Counted from the first letter of the stretch, positions 1-6,654 are shown. The stretch is 8,142 bases of DNA from Filomicrobium sp. (GCA_021775655.1 JAJFHK010000116.1:1-8142), one strand, 5' to 3'. Translations and numbers: made by a program. The notes: generated by a model not told the origin, from the letters alone.

Positions 1-517
1 ATCCGTAACCGGGCAAAGTCGCTGAAAGCTCCGTCATGATCCGATCGCGCGTAACCTTCGCAATGATCGAGGCGGCTGCGATCGAAAGGCACTTGGCATC
101 CCCGCGCACAATAGCGCGCGCCTCACACGAAATAGTTGGCACCCGATTACCGTCAATAAGCGCCAGTCGCGGTTTTTCCTTCAGGTCACGAATCGCCTCA
201 GCCATCGCCCACATCGTCGCATTGAGGATGTTGTCGCGATCGATCCGGTCGACGTCGGCAACGCCGATCCCGACCCTGCTAGTCTTGCGGATACTGGCGA
301 AAGCAAGCTCACGGGCATCGGCATCGAGTGCCTTGGAATCGGCAACACCGGCCGGCAGCTTGTTGAAGTCTAGGATGACTGCAGCAGCAACCACCGGCCC
401 GGCCCACGGGCCTCGACCGGCTTCATCGACACCCGCAATCGCACCTGGCTGGAGCGCATACTCTGCTTGCTCCAATTCAAGCGTTGGTCGATTCCGCGAA
501 TCAATTCGTCCCCTCAT
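1..517 (-). CDS. rnhB: Ribonuclease HII, 3' end beyond the window
   Basis: RNase HII cuts the RNA strand of RNA-DNA hybrids and nicks 5' of single ribonucleotides misincorporated in DNA; it acts in the cytoplasm with a divalent metal. Reading the minus strand from the ATG at 517 gives about 172 residues. Residues 28-39 read AGVDEAGRGPWA, the family's first motif with its catalytic Asp-Glu pair; an IDGN motif follows near residue 130, and then GDAKCLSIAAASIIAKVTRD, the conserved block before the last catalytic aspartate. The family is about 200-250 residues, so roughly the last 30-60 lie off the left edge. The ATG is the only normal start before an in-frame TGA at 566-568. No good Shine-Dalgarno is visible. 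The gene lies 104 bp downstream of the radical SAM gene on the same strand and has a GANTC cluster at its start. Identification is firm. Confidence 0.95.
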   Translation of the reverse strand, partial: MRGRIDSRNRPTLELEQAEYALQPGAIAGVDEAGRGPWAGPVVAAAVILDFNKLPAGVADSKALDADARELAFASIRKTSRVGIGVADVDRIDRDNILNATMWAMAEAIRDLKEKPRLALIDGNRVPTISCEARAIVRGDAKCLSIAAASIIAKVTRDRIMTELSATLPGYG

Positions 518-601
518 GGGGTAGAAGTTTCGCGCGAGTCGGCTCTGCCGGGAAGCAGAAATCTCTCAGAAACTCGCAGGCACCTCGAATCGGCACGAAT
601 C
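490..601. promoter_or_regulatory. Cluster of five GANTC sites at the rnhB start
   Basis: GANTC occurs at 490-494, 498-502, 536-540, 587-591 and 597-601. Three sites are upstream of the rnhB ATG and two are in its first codons. The last two lie in CGAATC repeats spaced exactly 10 bp apart. GANTC is the CcrM adenine methylation site in alphaproteobacteria. A regulatory role for this cluster is inference from density and position. No clear -35/-10 pair was recognised here. Confidence 0.45.
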
Positions 602-621
602 CGTACCTAGGATGAGCCGCC

Positions 622-1737
622 CTAAAACATCGCGAACTGCCCGCCTACCGGGGTCGGTGCGCGAAACAAATCGGTACGAAGTCGCCTGCGATGTGTATTG
701 AGACCGAATCGCTTTAGTGCGAGTTGAAAACGTCTCGCAACCTGATCGGCGTATGGTCCCCTGCCACGCTGACGCAATCCAAATTCGCTAGTGTAATCAC
801 GCCCGCCGTGCATCGACTGGACTAATCCGATGACCCGCTTTGCCCGGTCAGGATAATCGGTTGCCAGCCACTCCCGGAACAAGTCCTTGATTTCCAGCGG
901 CAAGCGCAACATCACGTAGCCCGCTTCCTGAACACCGACGCCTGCGGCCTCTGTGAGAATTGCTTCAATTTCATGGTCGTTAAGCGCGGGGATCACTGGC
1001 GCCACCATCACCGCAGTAGGGATACCCGCTTCCGAGAGTTGGCGAAGCGCATCAAGCCGTTTCAAAGGTGTCGAAGCACGCGGCTCCATGGAACGTGCCA
1101 GCCGGCGGTCAAGTGTCGTCACCGACAACGCAACCTTAATAAGTCCGTCGTTTGCCATCCGCGATAGAATATCGATGTCGCGGATGATTGATGCCGACTT
1201 TGTCACGATCCCGACCGGATGGCGCGCCGTTTCGAGCACTTCTAGGATCTGCCGCGTAATGCCGAGCTGCCGCTCGACAGGCTGATAGGGGTCGGTGTTA
1301 GACCCCAGCGCAATAGTTGCGGGGCGATAACCCGGCTTTGCGAGTTCGCCGACCAGCAGCTCAGCGGCGTTCGGTTTGGCGTAAATCTGCGTCTCAAAGT
1401 CGAGTCCGGCAGAATGTCCCAAATAGCAGTGCGTCGGGCGCGCGTAGCAATACGTACATCCGTGTTCGCAACCCTTGTAGGGGTTGATCGACTGGTCGAA
1501 TGAAATATCCGGACTTTCATTCCTAGCGATTATCGTGCGGGCCGAATCCGTCCTGACGGTCGTCTTGAATGGAGCAAGATCACCGTCGCCTTCCCAGCCG
1601 TCGTCGACAGTTTCGCAAGTCCGGGTCTCAAACCGCCCTGTCGCGTTTGAGCGCGCACAACGCCCCCGCCTCTGGCGTTCATCAACCAGGCCAGGCCCGA
1701 GTTCCTCATCAGCGATGTTTGAGTTTTCGTTCTGCAC
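622..1737 (-). CDS. PA0069 family radical SAM protein
   Basis: A 371-residue radical SAM protein of the PA0069 / SplB-like group (COG1533). Members bind a [4Fe-4S] cluster and S-adenosylmethionine; the substrate of this subgroup is not known. The cluster motif C-x3-C-x2-C is at Cys90, Cys94 and Cys97 (GCEHGCTYCYA). Other typical blocks are RSNATGRFE near residue 30, DISFDQSINPYKGC before the cysteines, LGSNTDPYQPVER in the middle, VALSVTTLD, MVAPVIPALNDHE and LRLPLEIKDLFREWL. The length matches full-length homologues and the usual aromatic C-terminus is present (QFAMF). The start is a GTG at 1737: the only ATG nearby is out of frame and an in-frame TGA precedes it. A GGCGGGGGCGAG stretch upstream could serve as a poor Shine-Dalgarno. 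It is read in the same direction as rnhB and is divergent from the glycosyltransferase. Confidence 0.93.
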   Translation of the reverse strand: MQNENSNIADEELGPGLVDERQRRGRCARSNATGRFETRTCETVDDGWEGDGDLAPFKTTVRTDSARTIIARNESPDISFDQSINPYKGCEHGCTYCYARPTHCYLGHSAGLDFETQIYAKPNAAELLVGELAKPGYRPATIALGSNTDPYQPVERQLGITRQILEVLETARHPVGIVTKSASIIRDIDILSRMANDGLIKVALSVTTLDRRLARSMEPRASTPLKRLDALRQLSEAGIPTAVMVAPVIPALNDHEIEAILTEAAGVGVQEAGYVMLRLPLEIKDLFREWLATDYPDRAKRVIGLVQSMHGGRDYTSEFGLRQRGRGPYADQVARRFQLALKRFGLNTHRRRLRTDLFRAPTPVGGQFAMF

Positions 1738-1855
1738 CGTTTTTCTCGCCCCCGCCTGAAACCCATGCAGACCGTATCACTCAGCTAGGAACAAATAAAG
1801 AACATAATACAACCACTGGCCAATGATCGACTGCATTGAACTCATCTCTTGTCGC

Positions 1856-1876
1856 GTTTGGCGGCAGGTGCCAAAC
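1856..1876. repeat. Inverted repeat just upstream of the glycosyltransferase ATG
   Basis: GTTTGGC at 1856-1862 and GCCAAAC at 1870-1876 are perfect 7-bp arms around a 7-base centre, ending 10 bases before the ATG at 1887. It lies in the 149-bp gap between the divergent radical SAM and glycosyltransferase genes. It could be an operator or a leader hairpin near the ribosome binding site; sequence alone does not tell. The same gap holds a CATAAT at 1803-1808 that could be a -10 element, but with no convincing -35 partner. Confidence 0.4.
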
Positions 1877-1886
1877 ACTGGCCCCC

Positions 1887-2657
1887 ATGATCTCTGTCGT
1901 GATCCCGACCCTCAATGCCGAGGCGACCCTCGGTCCTTGCTTGGCTGCCCTTGTCCCGGCGGCCCTGGACGGCATCGTTCGCCAAGTCGTTATCTCCGAT
2001 GGGGGCTCGACGGACAGAACCGCAGCCATCGCTGACGATGCAGGGGCGGATTTTATTGTGGCCAAGCCCGGCCGGGGCCAGCAGATCATCGCTGGAGTAT
2101 CCAAAGCCAGCAACGAGTGGCTCTTGATCCTCCATGCCGATACAGTTTTGGAAGAAGGCTGGGAAGCGGAGGCCTCTACGTTCATGGCCAAGGTCGACTA
2201 CGGACAATCCAATTTGAGCGCCGCCTCTTTCCGGTTCAAGCTAGAAGACACAGGCCTGATGCCACGAGTCCTCGACGCCCTCGTTCACTTGCGCAGTACG
2301 ATAGCGAAACTCCCCTACGGAGATCAGGCACTCCTCATTCCGCGCAGATTGCATGATCAAATTGGCGGCTTCAGCCCCATTCCACTAATGGAAGACATCG
2401 ACATCGTCCGACGCCTCGGTCGAAAGCAGATATCCATCCTAAAATCGCGAGCGTATACGAGCCCTATACGCTATCGCAGCGACGGGTATCTGAAACGAAT
2501 TGCCCGCAATCAGGTGTGCCTCTTGATGTATTCAGCCGGAGTGCCCGTCGAGCGGATTGCTGCCTTCTATCAGGCGAAGCCCACGAACTTCCTTACCGAG
2601 CGCGACCACGTTGAGGAACAGGACAAGGAGCCTGCGAACTCCATCAAGCCGTCGTGA
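1887..2657 (+). CDS. TIGR04283-type family 2 glycosyltransferase
   Basis: A 256-residue GT-A fold glycosyltransferase, predicted to move a sugar from a nucleotide sugar; acceptor unknown. Family-2 features in order are MISVVIPTLNAE at the N-terminus, DGGSTD at residues 38-43 (nucleotide binding), KPGRGQQ near 60-66, LHADT at 82-86 in the place of the DxD metal-binding motif, YGDQALLIPRRL near 144-155, and PLMEDIDIVRRL near 167-178 with the acidic residues expected of the catalytic loop. This pattern is that of TIGR04283, named for arsenosugar biosynthesis. No arsM or arsS gene is visible here, so the substrate is open. I chose the ATG at 1887 because the beta-strand ISVVIPTLN begins there; the longer frame uses a TTG at 1836 and adds 17 residues unlike the family. 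No transmembrane segment is seen. A DUF2064 partner lies two genes downstream. Confidence 0.88.
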   Translation: MISVVIPTLNAEATLGPCLAALVPAALDGIVRQVVISDGGSTDRTAAIADDAGADFIVAKPGRGQQIIAGVSKASNEWLLILHADTVLEEGWEAEASTFMAKVDYGQSNLSAASFRFKLEDTGLMPRVLDALVHLRSTIAKLPYGDQALLIPRRLHDQIGGFSPIPLMEDIDIVRRLGRKQISILKSRAYTSPIRYRSDGYLKRIARNQVCLLMYSAGVPVERIAAFYQAKPTNFLTERDHVEEQDKEPANSIKPS

Positions 2658-2688
2658 TCGCCCGATATATGAGCGCCATGATACCGTC

Positions 2689-2717
2689 TTGGACCCGATC
2701 TATCGGGCCACGAATAT
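2689..2717 (+). promoter_or_regulatory. Candidate promoter with a palindrome in its spacer, for the MBL gene
   Basis: TTGGAC at 2689-2694 and GAATAT at 2712-2717 are separated by 17 bases and fit a weak sigma-70-like promoter ahead of the MBL gene. The palindrome CCCGATCTATCGGG at 2694-2707 fills much of the spacer and touches the -35 box, an arrangement common for repressor or MerR-type operators. No T-run follows it, so a terminator is less likely. The -10 match is poor and the promoter call is tentative. Confidence 0.3.
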
Positions 2718-2759
2718 AGGCTTAATCTACCAGGTTGAAAGCAACGCGTTCACACCATC

Positions 2760-2764
2760 GAGGA
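2760..2764 (+). promoter_or_regulatory. Shine-Dalgarno deciding the MBL start
   Basis: GAGGA lies 5 bases before the ATG at 2770. It supports this start over the longer frame beginning at 2557, which would overlap the glycosyltransferase gene by about 100 bases and bury the Tat signal inside the protein. Confidence 0.65.
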
Positions 2765-2769
2765 CAAGC

Positions 2770-3732
2770 ATGGAAAATTCCGATCGCCGGACATTCCTCA
2801 TCGCAGCAGGCGCATCTGCCGCGGCATTCGGCCTTGCAAAGCCATTGGCAATAATCCCCTCTGTCGAGGCTGCATCATTGCAGGACCAGGGCTTCTATAA
2901 ATTCGATCTCGGCGACATCGAGGTCATCACAGTCTACGACGGCCACTGGAACAAATCGCACGATGAAGGCTTCATCAAAAACGTCACCGTCGAGGAAACC
3001 AAGGCTGCACTACAAGCCGCGGGCGACTCGCCCGATCACGTGCAAATCCCCTTCACCATTACCTTCGTCAGGACCGGCGGACGCACCATCATGTTTGACG
3101 CCGGCACCGGCGCCCAGCTAGCCCCGACAGCTGGCCGGCTTGCCGCCAACATGAAGGCTGCCGGGATCTCTTCCGACGAGATCGACACCATCATCGTAAC
3201 TCATTTCCATCCCGACCATATCTTTGGACTGATGGCAAAAGACACCAACGCCGAGATCTATCCCAACGCGGAGATCATCGTCCCCGAGGCTGAATACGCG
3301 TTCTGGACAGACGAAAGCATCATCTCCAGTCTGCCCGAAAGGCGCCAGGGCCTCGCCAAACGCATCCAGGCAACATTCCCTAAGTGGACCAATCTCACCC
3401 GGTTCGAAGGCGGGAAGGAAGTCACCCCTGGAATCGTCGCAATTCCATCCCACGGCCATACGCCAGGTCACACCGTCTTTGTTATCGGCTCTGGCGGCGA
3501 AGAGCTGCTCGTCATGGCCGTTGTCTCAAACATCCCAGCACTGTTCGTCAGAAACCCTGGTTGGCATGCCGCCTTTGACATGTCGCCAGATGAGGCCGAG
3601 ACCGCACGCCGACGCATCTTTGACCGGGCAATTGCCGACAAAGCAATCGTAACCGGCTACCACTACGGCATGCCCGGTGCCGGGCGCATTGAAAAGGATG
3701 GGGCGGGCTACGCTTTCGTCCCACTCGCCTGA
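2770..3732 (+). CDS. Tat-exported MBL-fold metallo-hydrolase with an atypical metal site
   Basis: A 320-residue metallo-beta-lactamase-fold protein, predicted periplasmic. The N-terminus carries a twin-arginine signal: DRRTFLI (Arg6-Arg7), an Ala-rich hydrophobic stretch to about residue 30, and a possible cleavage site after VEA near residue 34. The first metal motif is THFHPDH with His145, His147, Asp149 and His150. HGHTPGH supplies His234, and GYHYGMPG near the C-terminus supplies His298. The bridging aspartate normally found after the LLVMG strand is not there: residues 249-254 read MAVVSN where I expect M-G-D-V-x-N in close homologues (Val251, codon 3520-3522). The protein may therefore bind one metal or have weak or altered activity. 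The substrate cannot be told from sequence; lactonases, phosphodiesterases and thiol esterases share the fold. It starts 112 bp after the glycosyltransferase stop and ends 17 bp before the DUF2064 gene. Confidence 0.88.
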   Translation: MENSDRRTFLIAAGASAAAFGLAKPLAIIPSVEAASLQDQGFYKFDLGDIEVITVYDGHWNKSHDEGFIKNVTVEETKAALQAAGDSPDHVQIPFTITFVRTGGRTIMFDAGTGAQLAPTAGRLAANMKAAGISSDEIDTIIVTHFHPDHIFGLMAKDTNAEIYPNAEIIVPEAEYAFWTDESIISSLPERRQGLAKRIQATFPKWTNLTRFEGGKEVTPGIVAIPSHGHTPGHTVFVIGSGGEELLVMAVVSNIPALFVRNPGWHAAFDMSPDEAETARRRIFDRAIADKAIVTGYHYGMPGAGRIEKDGAGYAFVPLA

Positions 3733-3749
3733 TCAATCGCTTCGAAAAA

Positions 3750-4403
3750 ATGTGTCCAACCTGGCGACGGCGACTGGTCTTGATGGTCAAGGCCCCGGAA
3801 GCTGGACGGATAAAAACGCGTCTGGCACGCGGCATCGGTGTCAGCGAAGCCCTTCGTTTTTACCGATCTGCCACTGGTGCCCTGTCGCGACGGGTGTCAA
3901 ATGACACACGTTGGGAAACGCTGCTGTCCATCTCGCCTGAGCGAGCACTTCACCACCCCGTATGGCCGGCCCGCGTAAGCCGTCGCGGGCAAGGCCGCGG
4001 CGACCTCGGTCAACGCATGCAAAAGGTCGTCGAAGAACTCCCACCGGGTCCTGTCGTCATTATTGGCTCTGACATCCCAGGTATCACCTCGTCACACATC
4101 GCCCGGGCATTCCGCGAATTGGGCAGCGCTGACCTCGTCATTGGACCGGCCCCGGACGGCGGCTATTGGCTCATTGGATTTAAGCGCCAGCCACGAGTGC
4201 ACAAAGTCTTCGACAATGTTCGCTGGTCTCACGCAGCAACGCTCTCAGATACGCTGCGAAACGCATCCGGATTGCGCGTCACACTCATAGAAGAGCTCGA
4301 CGACGTCGATCACGCCGGAGATTTAGGAACAGTCGCGGGGTGGTCAGGGCGTGTCATTCTTCCCACAGCGATTTACCGCCCTACAAGCAACAGCGCTTCA
4401 TGA
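3750..4403 (+). CDS. TIGR04282 / DUF2064 family glycosyltransferase
   Basis: A 217-residue cytoplasmic protein of the DUF2064 family (TIGR04282), a nucleotide-sugar-transferase-like fold related to CofC/MobA-type nucleotidyltransferases. Typical elements are VKAPEAGRIKTRLA at residues 13-26 (phosphate-binding loop), GDLGQRM at 84-90, IIGSDIPGIT at 104-113 with the acidic metal-binding residue, GPAPDGGYWLIG at 132-143, NVRWS at 156-160 and DDVDHAGDL at 184-192. The length is normal and the start gives the expected lead-in to the first strand, RLVLMVKAP. The gene begins 17 bp after the MBL stop and is probably cotranscribed with it. TIGR04282 and TIGR04283 proteins recur together or fused in some genomes, so joint action with the upstream glycosyltransferase is likely, though the product is unknown. 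Confidence 0.87.
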   Translation: MCPTWRRRLVLMVKAPEAGRIKTRLARGIGVSEALRFYRSATGALSRRVSNDTRWETLLSISPERALHHPVWPARVSRRGQGRGDLGQRMQKVVEELPPGPVVIIGSDIPGITSSHIARAFRELGSADLVIGPAPDGGYWLIGFKRQPRVHKVFDNVRWSHAATLSDTLRNASGLRVTLIEELDDVDHAGDLGTVAGWSGRVILPTAIYRPTSNSAS

Positions 4404-4529
4404 CCAAGCACTACGGACAAAACCGGACAGGCCTGATAATGTCTCTGCGGGAGTTTCCAGACAGCGGGCCTTTCGGCGGTACTTATGGTTTTAGCAGCTA
4501 CAATGATAAGCGGACTAGCGATGTCCTGT

Positions 4530-4534
4530 GAGGG
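4530..4534 (+). promoter_or_regulatory. Shine-Dalgarno deciding the start of the two-TM protein
   Basis: GAGGG lies 8 bases before the ATG at 4543, favouring it over the in-frame GTG at 4528, which would overlap this site. Confidence 0.6.
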
Positions 4535-4542
4535 CTGGCGGT

Positions 4543-5409
4543 ATGACTAGCAAGAATCCCTATACCCCTGCTGAAATCCTCGACATGGGCCGCCGCGCCG
4601 AGTTTGAGGGCAATCTCGACTACGCAACCCAATTCTATAGCTACCTGATCGAAGGCCTGCCAAACACCCGCGAAGCCAGCGAAGCGCGTATCGGGATGGA
4701 ACGCGTGTCGCAATTGCGCGATAGGCCTGCCACCTCCCCAACTCCGCAGCAAGGCCCTCCGCCATCAGCTGGGCCAACTACAAATGTTCAAGACGCAGTC
4801 CCTCGCACCGGTCCGTCCTCTTCGCGGTTGTCCCTCGACACTTCGGCGAGGGCCGTCAATCCACAACAGAAGCCCCAACCGGCCCAGCAGCGCACGGAAC
4901 CTTCGCTAGCTGCGCCTCCAGCAAGGGCCGGTTCCGCTCCGCAGCGGCCGCCTCCGTCCCACCAAACAACCGCCAATGGTCAGCCGCCCCAGCAGAGTGG
5001 CGCACCTCCACCGCAAGCCCATTGGAACCCCGTCAGCGTTGCCGATGGACAACCTAACGCAGGCGGACCGTTACCAAGAGTTGTACGTCGCGATGACGAA
5101 AGCGAAGATGAGGTGGAATTTGTGCCAGGTTATAAAATTGGTCGTTTCCTAGCCTTTGCCCTCGTCCTGTTCGGCTGGCTGGCACTCCTAGGCGGCATAG
5201 CATTCGTCGGAGCCACCATTGCTGGAGTAGCTGGCGACCAGCCGTTGGCGGAGTATGGCGGGCTACCGCTCGGCGTGGTGATTGGCCTCGCAGCTTTCGC
5301 TGGCGGCATCATACTCGTCTTTGTCGGGTCACTGGCTCAAGCGGCCTTCGAAGCCGCAAACAACACACGCGAGTTGCTTGAAATCGAACGCGCCAAAGCA
5401 GGTTGGTAA
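4543..5409 (+). CDS. Membrane protein with N-terminal helical repeat, Pro/Gln-rich linker and two TM segments
   Basis: A 288-residue protein of unknown function. Residues 6-60 look like one TPR-type helical hairpin: YTPAEILDMGRRAEFEGNL followed by YATQFYSYLIEGLP and a helix with EARIGMERV. Residues 62-180 form a low-complexity linker rich in Pro, Gln, Ala and Ser, probably disordered. An acidic patch (RRDDESEDEVEF) at 182-193 precedes two hydrophobic segments at about 202-230 and 241-264, likely membrane-spanning and joined by a short loop. A short charged helix (RELLEIERAKAGW) closes the protein. With both termini in the cytoplasm the TPR-like part could bind a partner near the membrane; this is inference. 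No signal peptide is seen. It lies 139 bp after DUF2064 and converges on moaB, whose stop is 60 bp away. Only weak promoter-like sequence, GATAAT at 4435-4440, precedes it. Confidence 0.75.
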   Translation: MTSKNPYTPAEILDMGRRAEFEGNLDYATQFYSYLIEGLPNTREASEARIGMERVSQLRDRPATSPTPQQGPPPSAGPTTNVQDAVPRTGPSSSRLSLDTSARAVNPQQKPQPAQQRTEPSLAAPPARAGSAPQRPPPSHQTTANGQPPQQSGAPPPQAHWNPVSVADGQPNAGGPLPRVVRRDDESEDEVEFVPGYKIGRFLAFALVLFGWLALLGGIAFVGATIAGVAGDQPLAEYGGLPLGVVIGLAAFAGGIILVFVGSLAQAAFEAANNTRELLEIERAKAGW

Positions 5410-5469
5410 GTGCCCTCAACAACCGTTCCGCAATCTGCGGTGCCTAAAGTCCAAAACGAAATCGCGCCT

Positions 5470-6012
5470 TCACCCGCCTCGACGATGCTCCTCAAGTCGC
5501 GGCATTATCTCAACGAAATTGCATGGCCGATGGCGGTTATCGAGCTGCCACTTGAGGATCCCGTCCCAGGCATCACGGCAGGCCCCTGGTGAGCCGGGAA
5601 TGCAGAAAATATACGTCCCCCCAACAACGCCTGCACAGGCCCGCGACTGGATTGTCGACGTACCTACTTTCTCATAGGAAAGCTGGTGAAACAGGGTCGA
5701 GAATCCTTCAATCTCTTTCTCGAATAGCGGTCGCACGGCTTCGGGCGTCACATCGCGGCCCGTGAATCCAGTACCGCCTGTTGTTATGACTACGTCGATT
5801 TCCTTGTTCGCAATCCACTCTCGCAATTGTGTCCGAATAATCTCAGCGTCATCCGCCACAAGATTGTGTGCAGCGATTTCATGCCCGGCTTCTTGGGCAA
5901 GCTTCGCAAGGAGATCGCCGGACTTATCTTCAGCTAGAGTCCTTGTATCGGACATAGTCAGGATCGCGATCTTCACCGCGATAAAGGGACGGGATTCATC
6001 AATCTTGGGCAT
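5470..6012 (-). CDS. moaB: Molybdenum cofactor biosynthesis protein MoaB
   Basis: A 180-residue MoaB/MogA-family protein (MPT adenylyltransferase fold). The family is linked to the adenylylation of molybdopterin before molybdate insertion, although the E. coli MoaB itself lacks clear activity. Conserved blocks in order are IAILTMSDTRT at 15-25, DVVITTGGTGFTGRDVTPEAV at 73-93 (the molybdopterin-binding loop), FSTLFHQLSYEKVGTSTIQSRA at 104-125, GGTYIFCIPGSPGACRDAWDGIL at 131-153, and HRPCNFVEIMPRL near the end. I chose the ATG at 6012 because the protein then opens MPKIDESRPF, as rhizobial homologues do; an in-frame TTG at 6030 would add six residues. No strong Shine-Dalgarno is seen. It is the last gene of a minus-strand set after the GyrI-like gene (77-bp gap). 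No other molybdopterin gene is in view. Confidence 0.93.
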   Translation of the reverse strand: MPKIDESRPFIAVKIAILTMSDTRTLAEDKSGDLLAKLAQEAGHEIAAHNLVADDAEIIRTQLREWIANKEIDVVITTGGTGFTGRDVTPEAVRPLFEKEIEGFSTLFHQLSYEKVGTSTIQSRACAGVVGGTYIFCIPGSPGACRDAWDGILKWQLDNRHRPCNFVEIMPRLEEHRRGG

Positions 6013-6089
6013 ATTGTTCCGGTTCGACAAAGAGACTCACGGGAGGAGATCTCACAGTCTAAGCCGACTTCGCATCAGGCGATAGTTGT

Positions 6090-6647
6090 TCAGGCAGCCT
6101 TAAGCGGCGATTTGGACAGTTCTGCGCCACACACCGGAACCAACAAGTTGCTGCGCACGTCCCGACCGGAATTGACGTTCTTTACATCAAGAAAGACGCT
6201 GACCAACGGCCGTTCTTCGTCTCTGCACATATGTTCATAGCTGCACATTCTATCGCGCATTTCTGCGAGCTTCCCACAAATCTCGCCAACCGGCCCCTGA
6301 AAACGGCATCTCATGTAGGCCCCACCTTGCAGACTGGCACGCGAAAGCTCCTCGGCCTCCGAACGTGTCACAGCGTCGGGCAATTCGATACAGGCGGTGT
6401 AATGGAACCCGTCCTGGTCAGATCCAACGAGCCCATAACCGATCTCGATTTCACGCACGAGGGATTTTCGTAAAATCCACTCGTTCAGCCGCGTCCACGC
6501 ATGCAGGACATCATCCCTCCCCGCGGTCGGAACGCAAATGCCGCCTAAACGGAGCGGTCGCATATATACCAAACCTTCAGACACGGGCGTCGTCCCCCAA
6601 CACACAAACTTACCGAACCTTAATTGGCCGGAAACTCTTTGAACCAT
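6090..6647 (-). CDS. GyrI-like / AraC effector-binding domain protein, cysteine-rich
   Basis: A 185-residue protein with a GyrI-like small-molecule-binding fold and no recognisable DNA-binding domain. The diagnostic region is the C-terminal half: GFHYTACIELP near 80-90, LQGGAYMRCRFQGPVGEI at 106-123 (typical G-x-Y-x-x-x-x-x-x-G-P strand-turn), a helix to about 140, then RPLVSVFLDV and SNLLVPV near 146-172. The N-terminal third, FGKFVCWGTTPVSEGLVYMRPLRL, is not part of any family I recognise with certainty. Eight cysteines (16, 38, 86, 114, 124, 135, 141, 173) are many for this fold. Possible roles are sensing a ligand or stress, or hydrolysing a small ligand as some family members do; none is shown. 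GTG codons at 6659 and 6662 are alternative starts; the ATG at 6647 is preferred because the GTGs lie within the repeat at 6655-6675. It follows the glycosylase gene on the same strand. Confidence 0.75.
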   Translation of the reverse strand: MVQRVSGQLRFGKFVCWGTTPVSEGLVYMRPLRLGGICVPTAGRDDVLHAWTRLNEWILRKSLVREIEIGYGLVGSDQDGFHYTACIELPDAVTRSEAEELSRASLQGGAYMRCRFQGPVGEICGKLAEMRDRMCSYEHMCRDEERPLVSVFLDVKNVNSGRDVRSNLLVPVCGAELSKSPLKAA

Positions 6648-6654
6648 CGCACGA

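Noticed and set aside
36..524. 162-codon plus-strand frame
   Set aside because: It is the antisense shadow of rnhB, which carries all family motifs.
1836..1886. TTG start adding 17 residues to the glycosyltransferase
   Set aside because: The added residues do not look like the family, and the conserved first strand begins at the ATG at 1887.
2557..2769. Longer N-terminal extension of the MBL protein (about 71 residues)
   Set aside because: It overlaps the glycosyltransferase gene and would bury the Tat signal; a Shine-Dalgarno and a family-like start are at 2770.
5428..5440. CCGCA-ATC-TGCGG hairpin between the convergent genes as a bidirectional terminator
   Set aside because: Only a 5-bp stem with a 3-base loop and no T-run on either side.
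5410..5592. 60-codon frame starting with GTG right after the membrane protein stop
   Set aside because: Most of it lies antisense to moaB, whose protein is clearly conserved; it has no ribosome site and no recognisable product.
6031..6060. AGACT...AGTCT inverted repeat and GAGATCTC palindrome upstream of moaB
   Set aside because: Short arms and a wide gap; easily chance.
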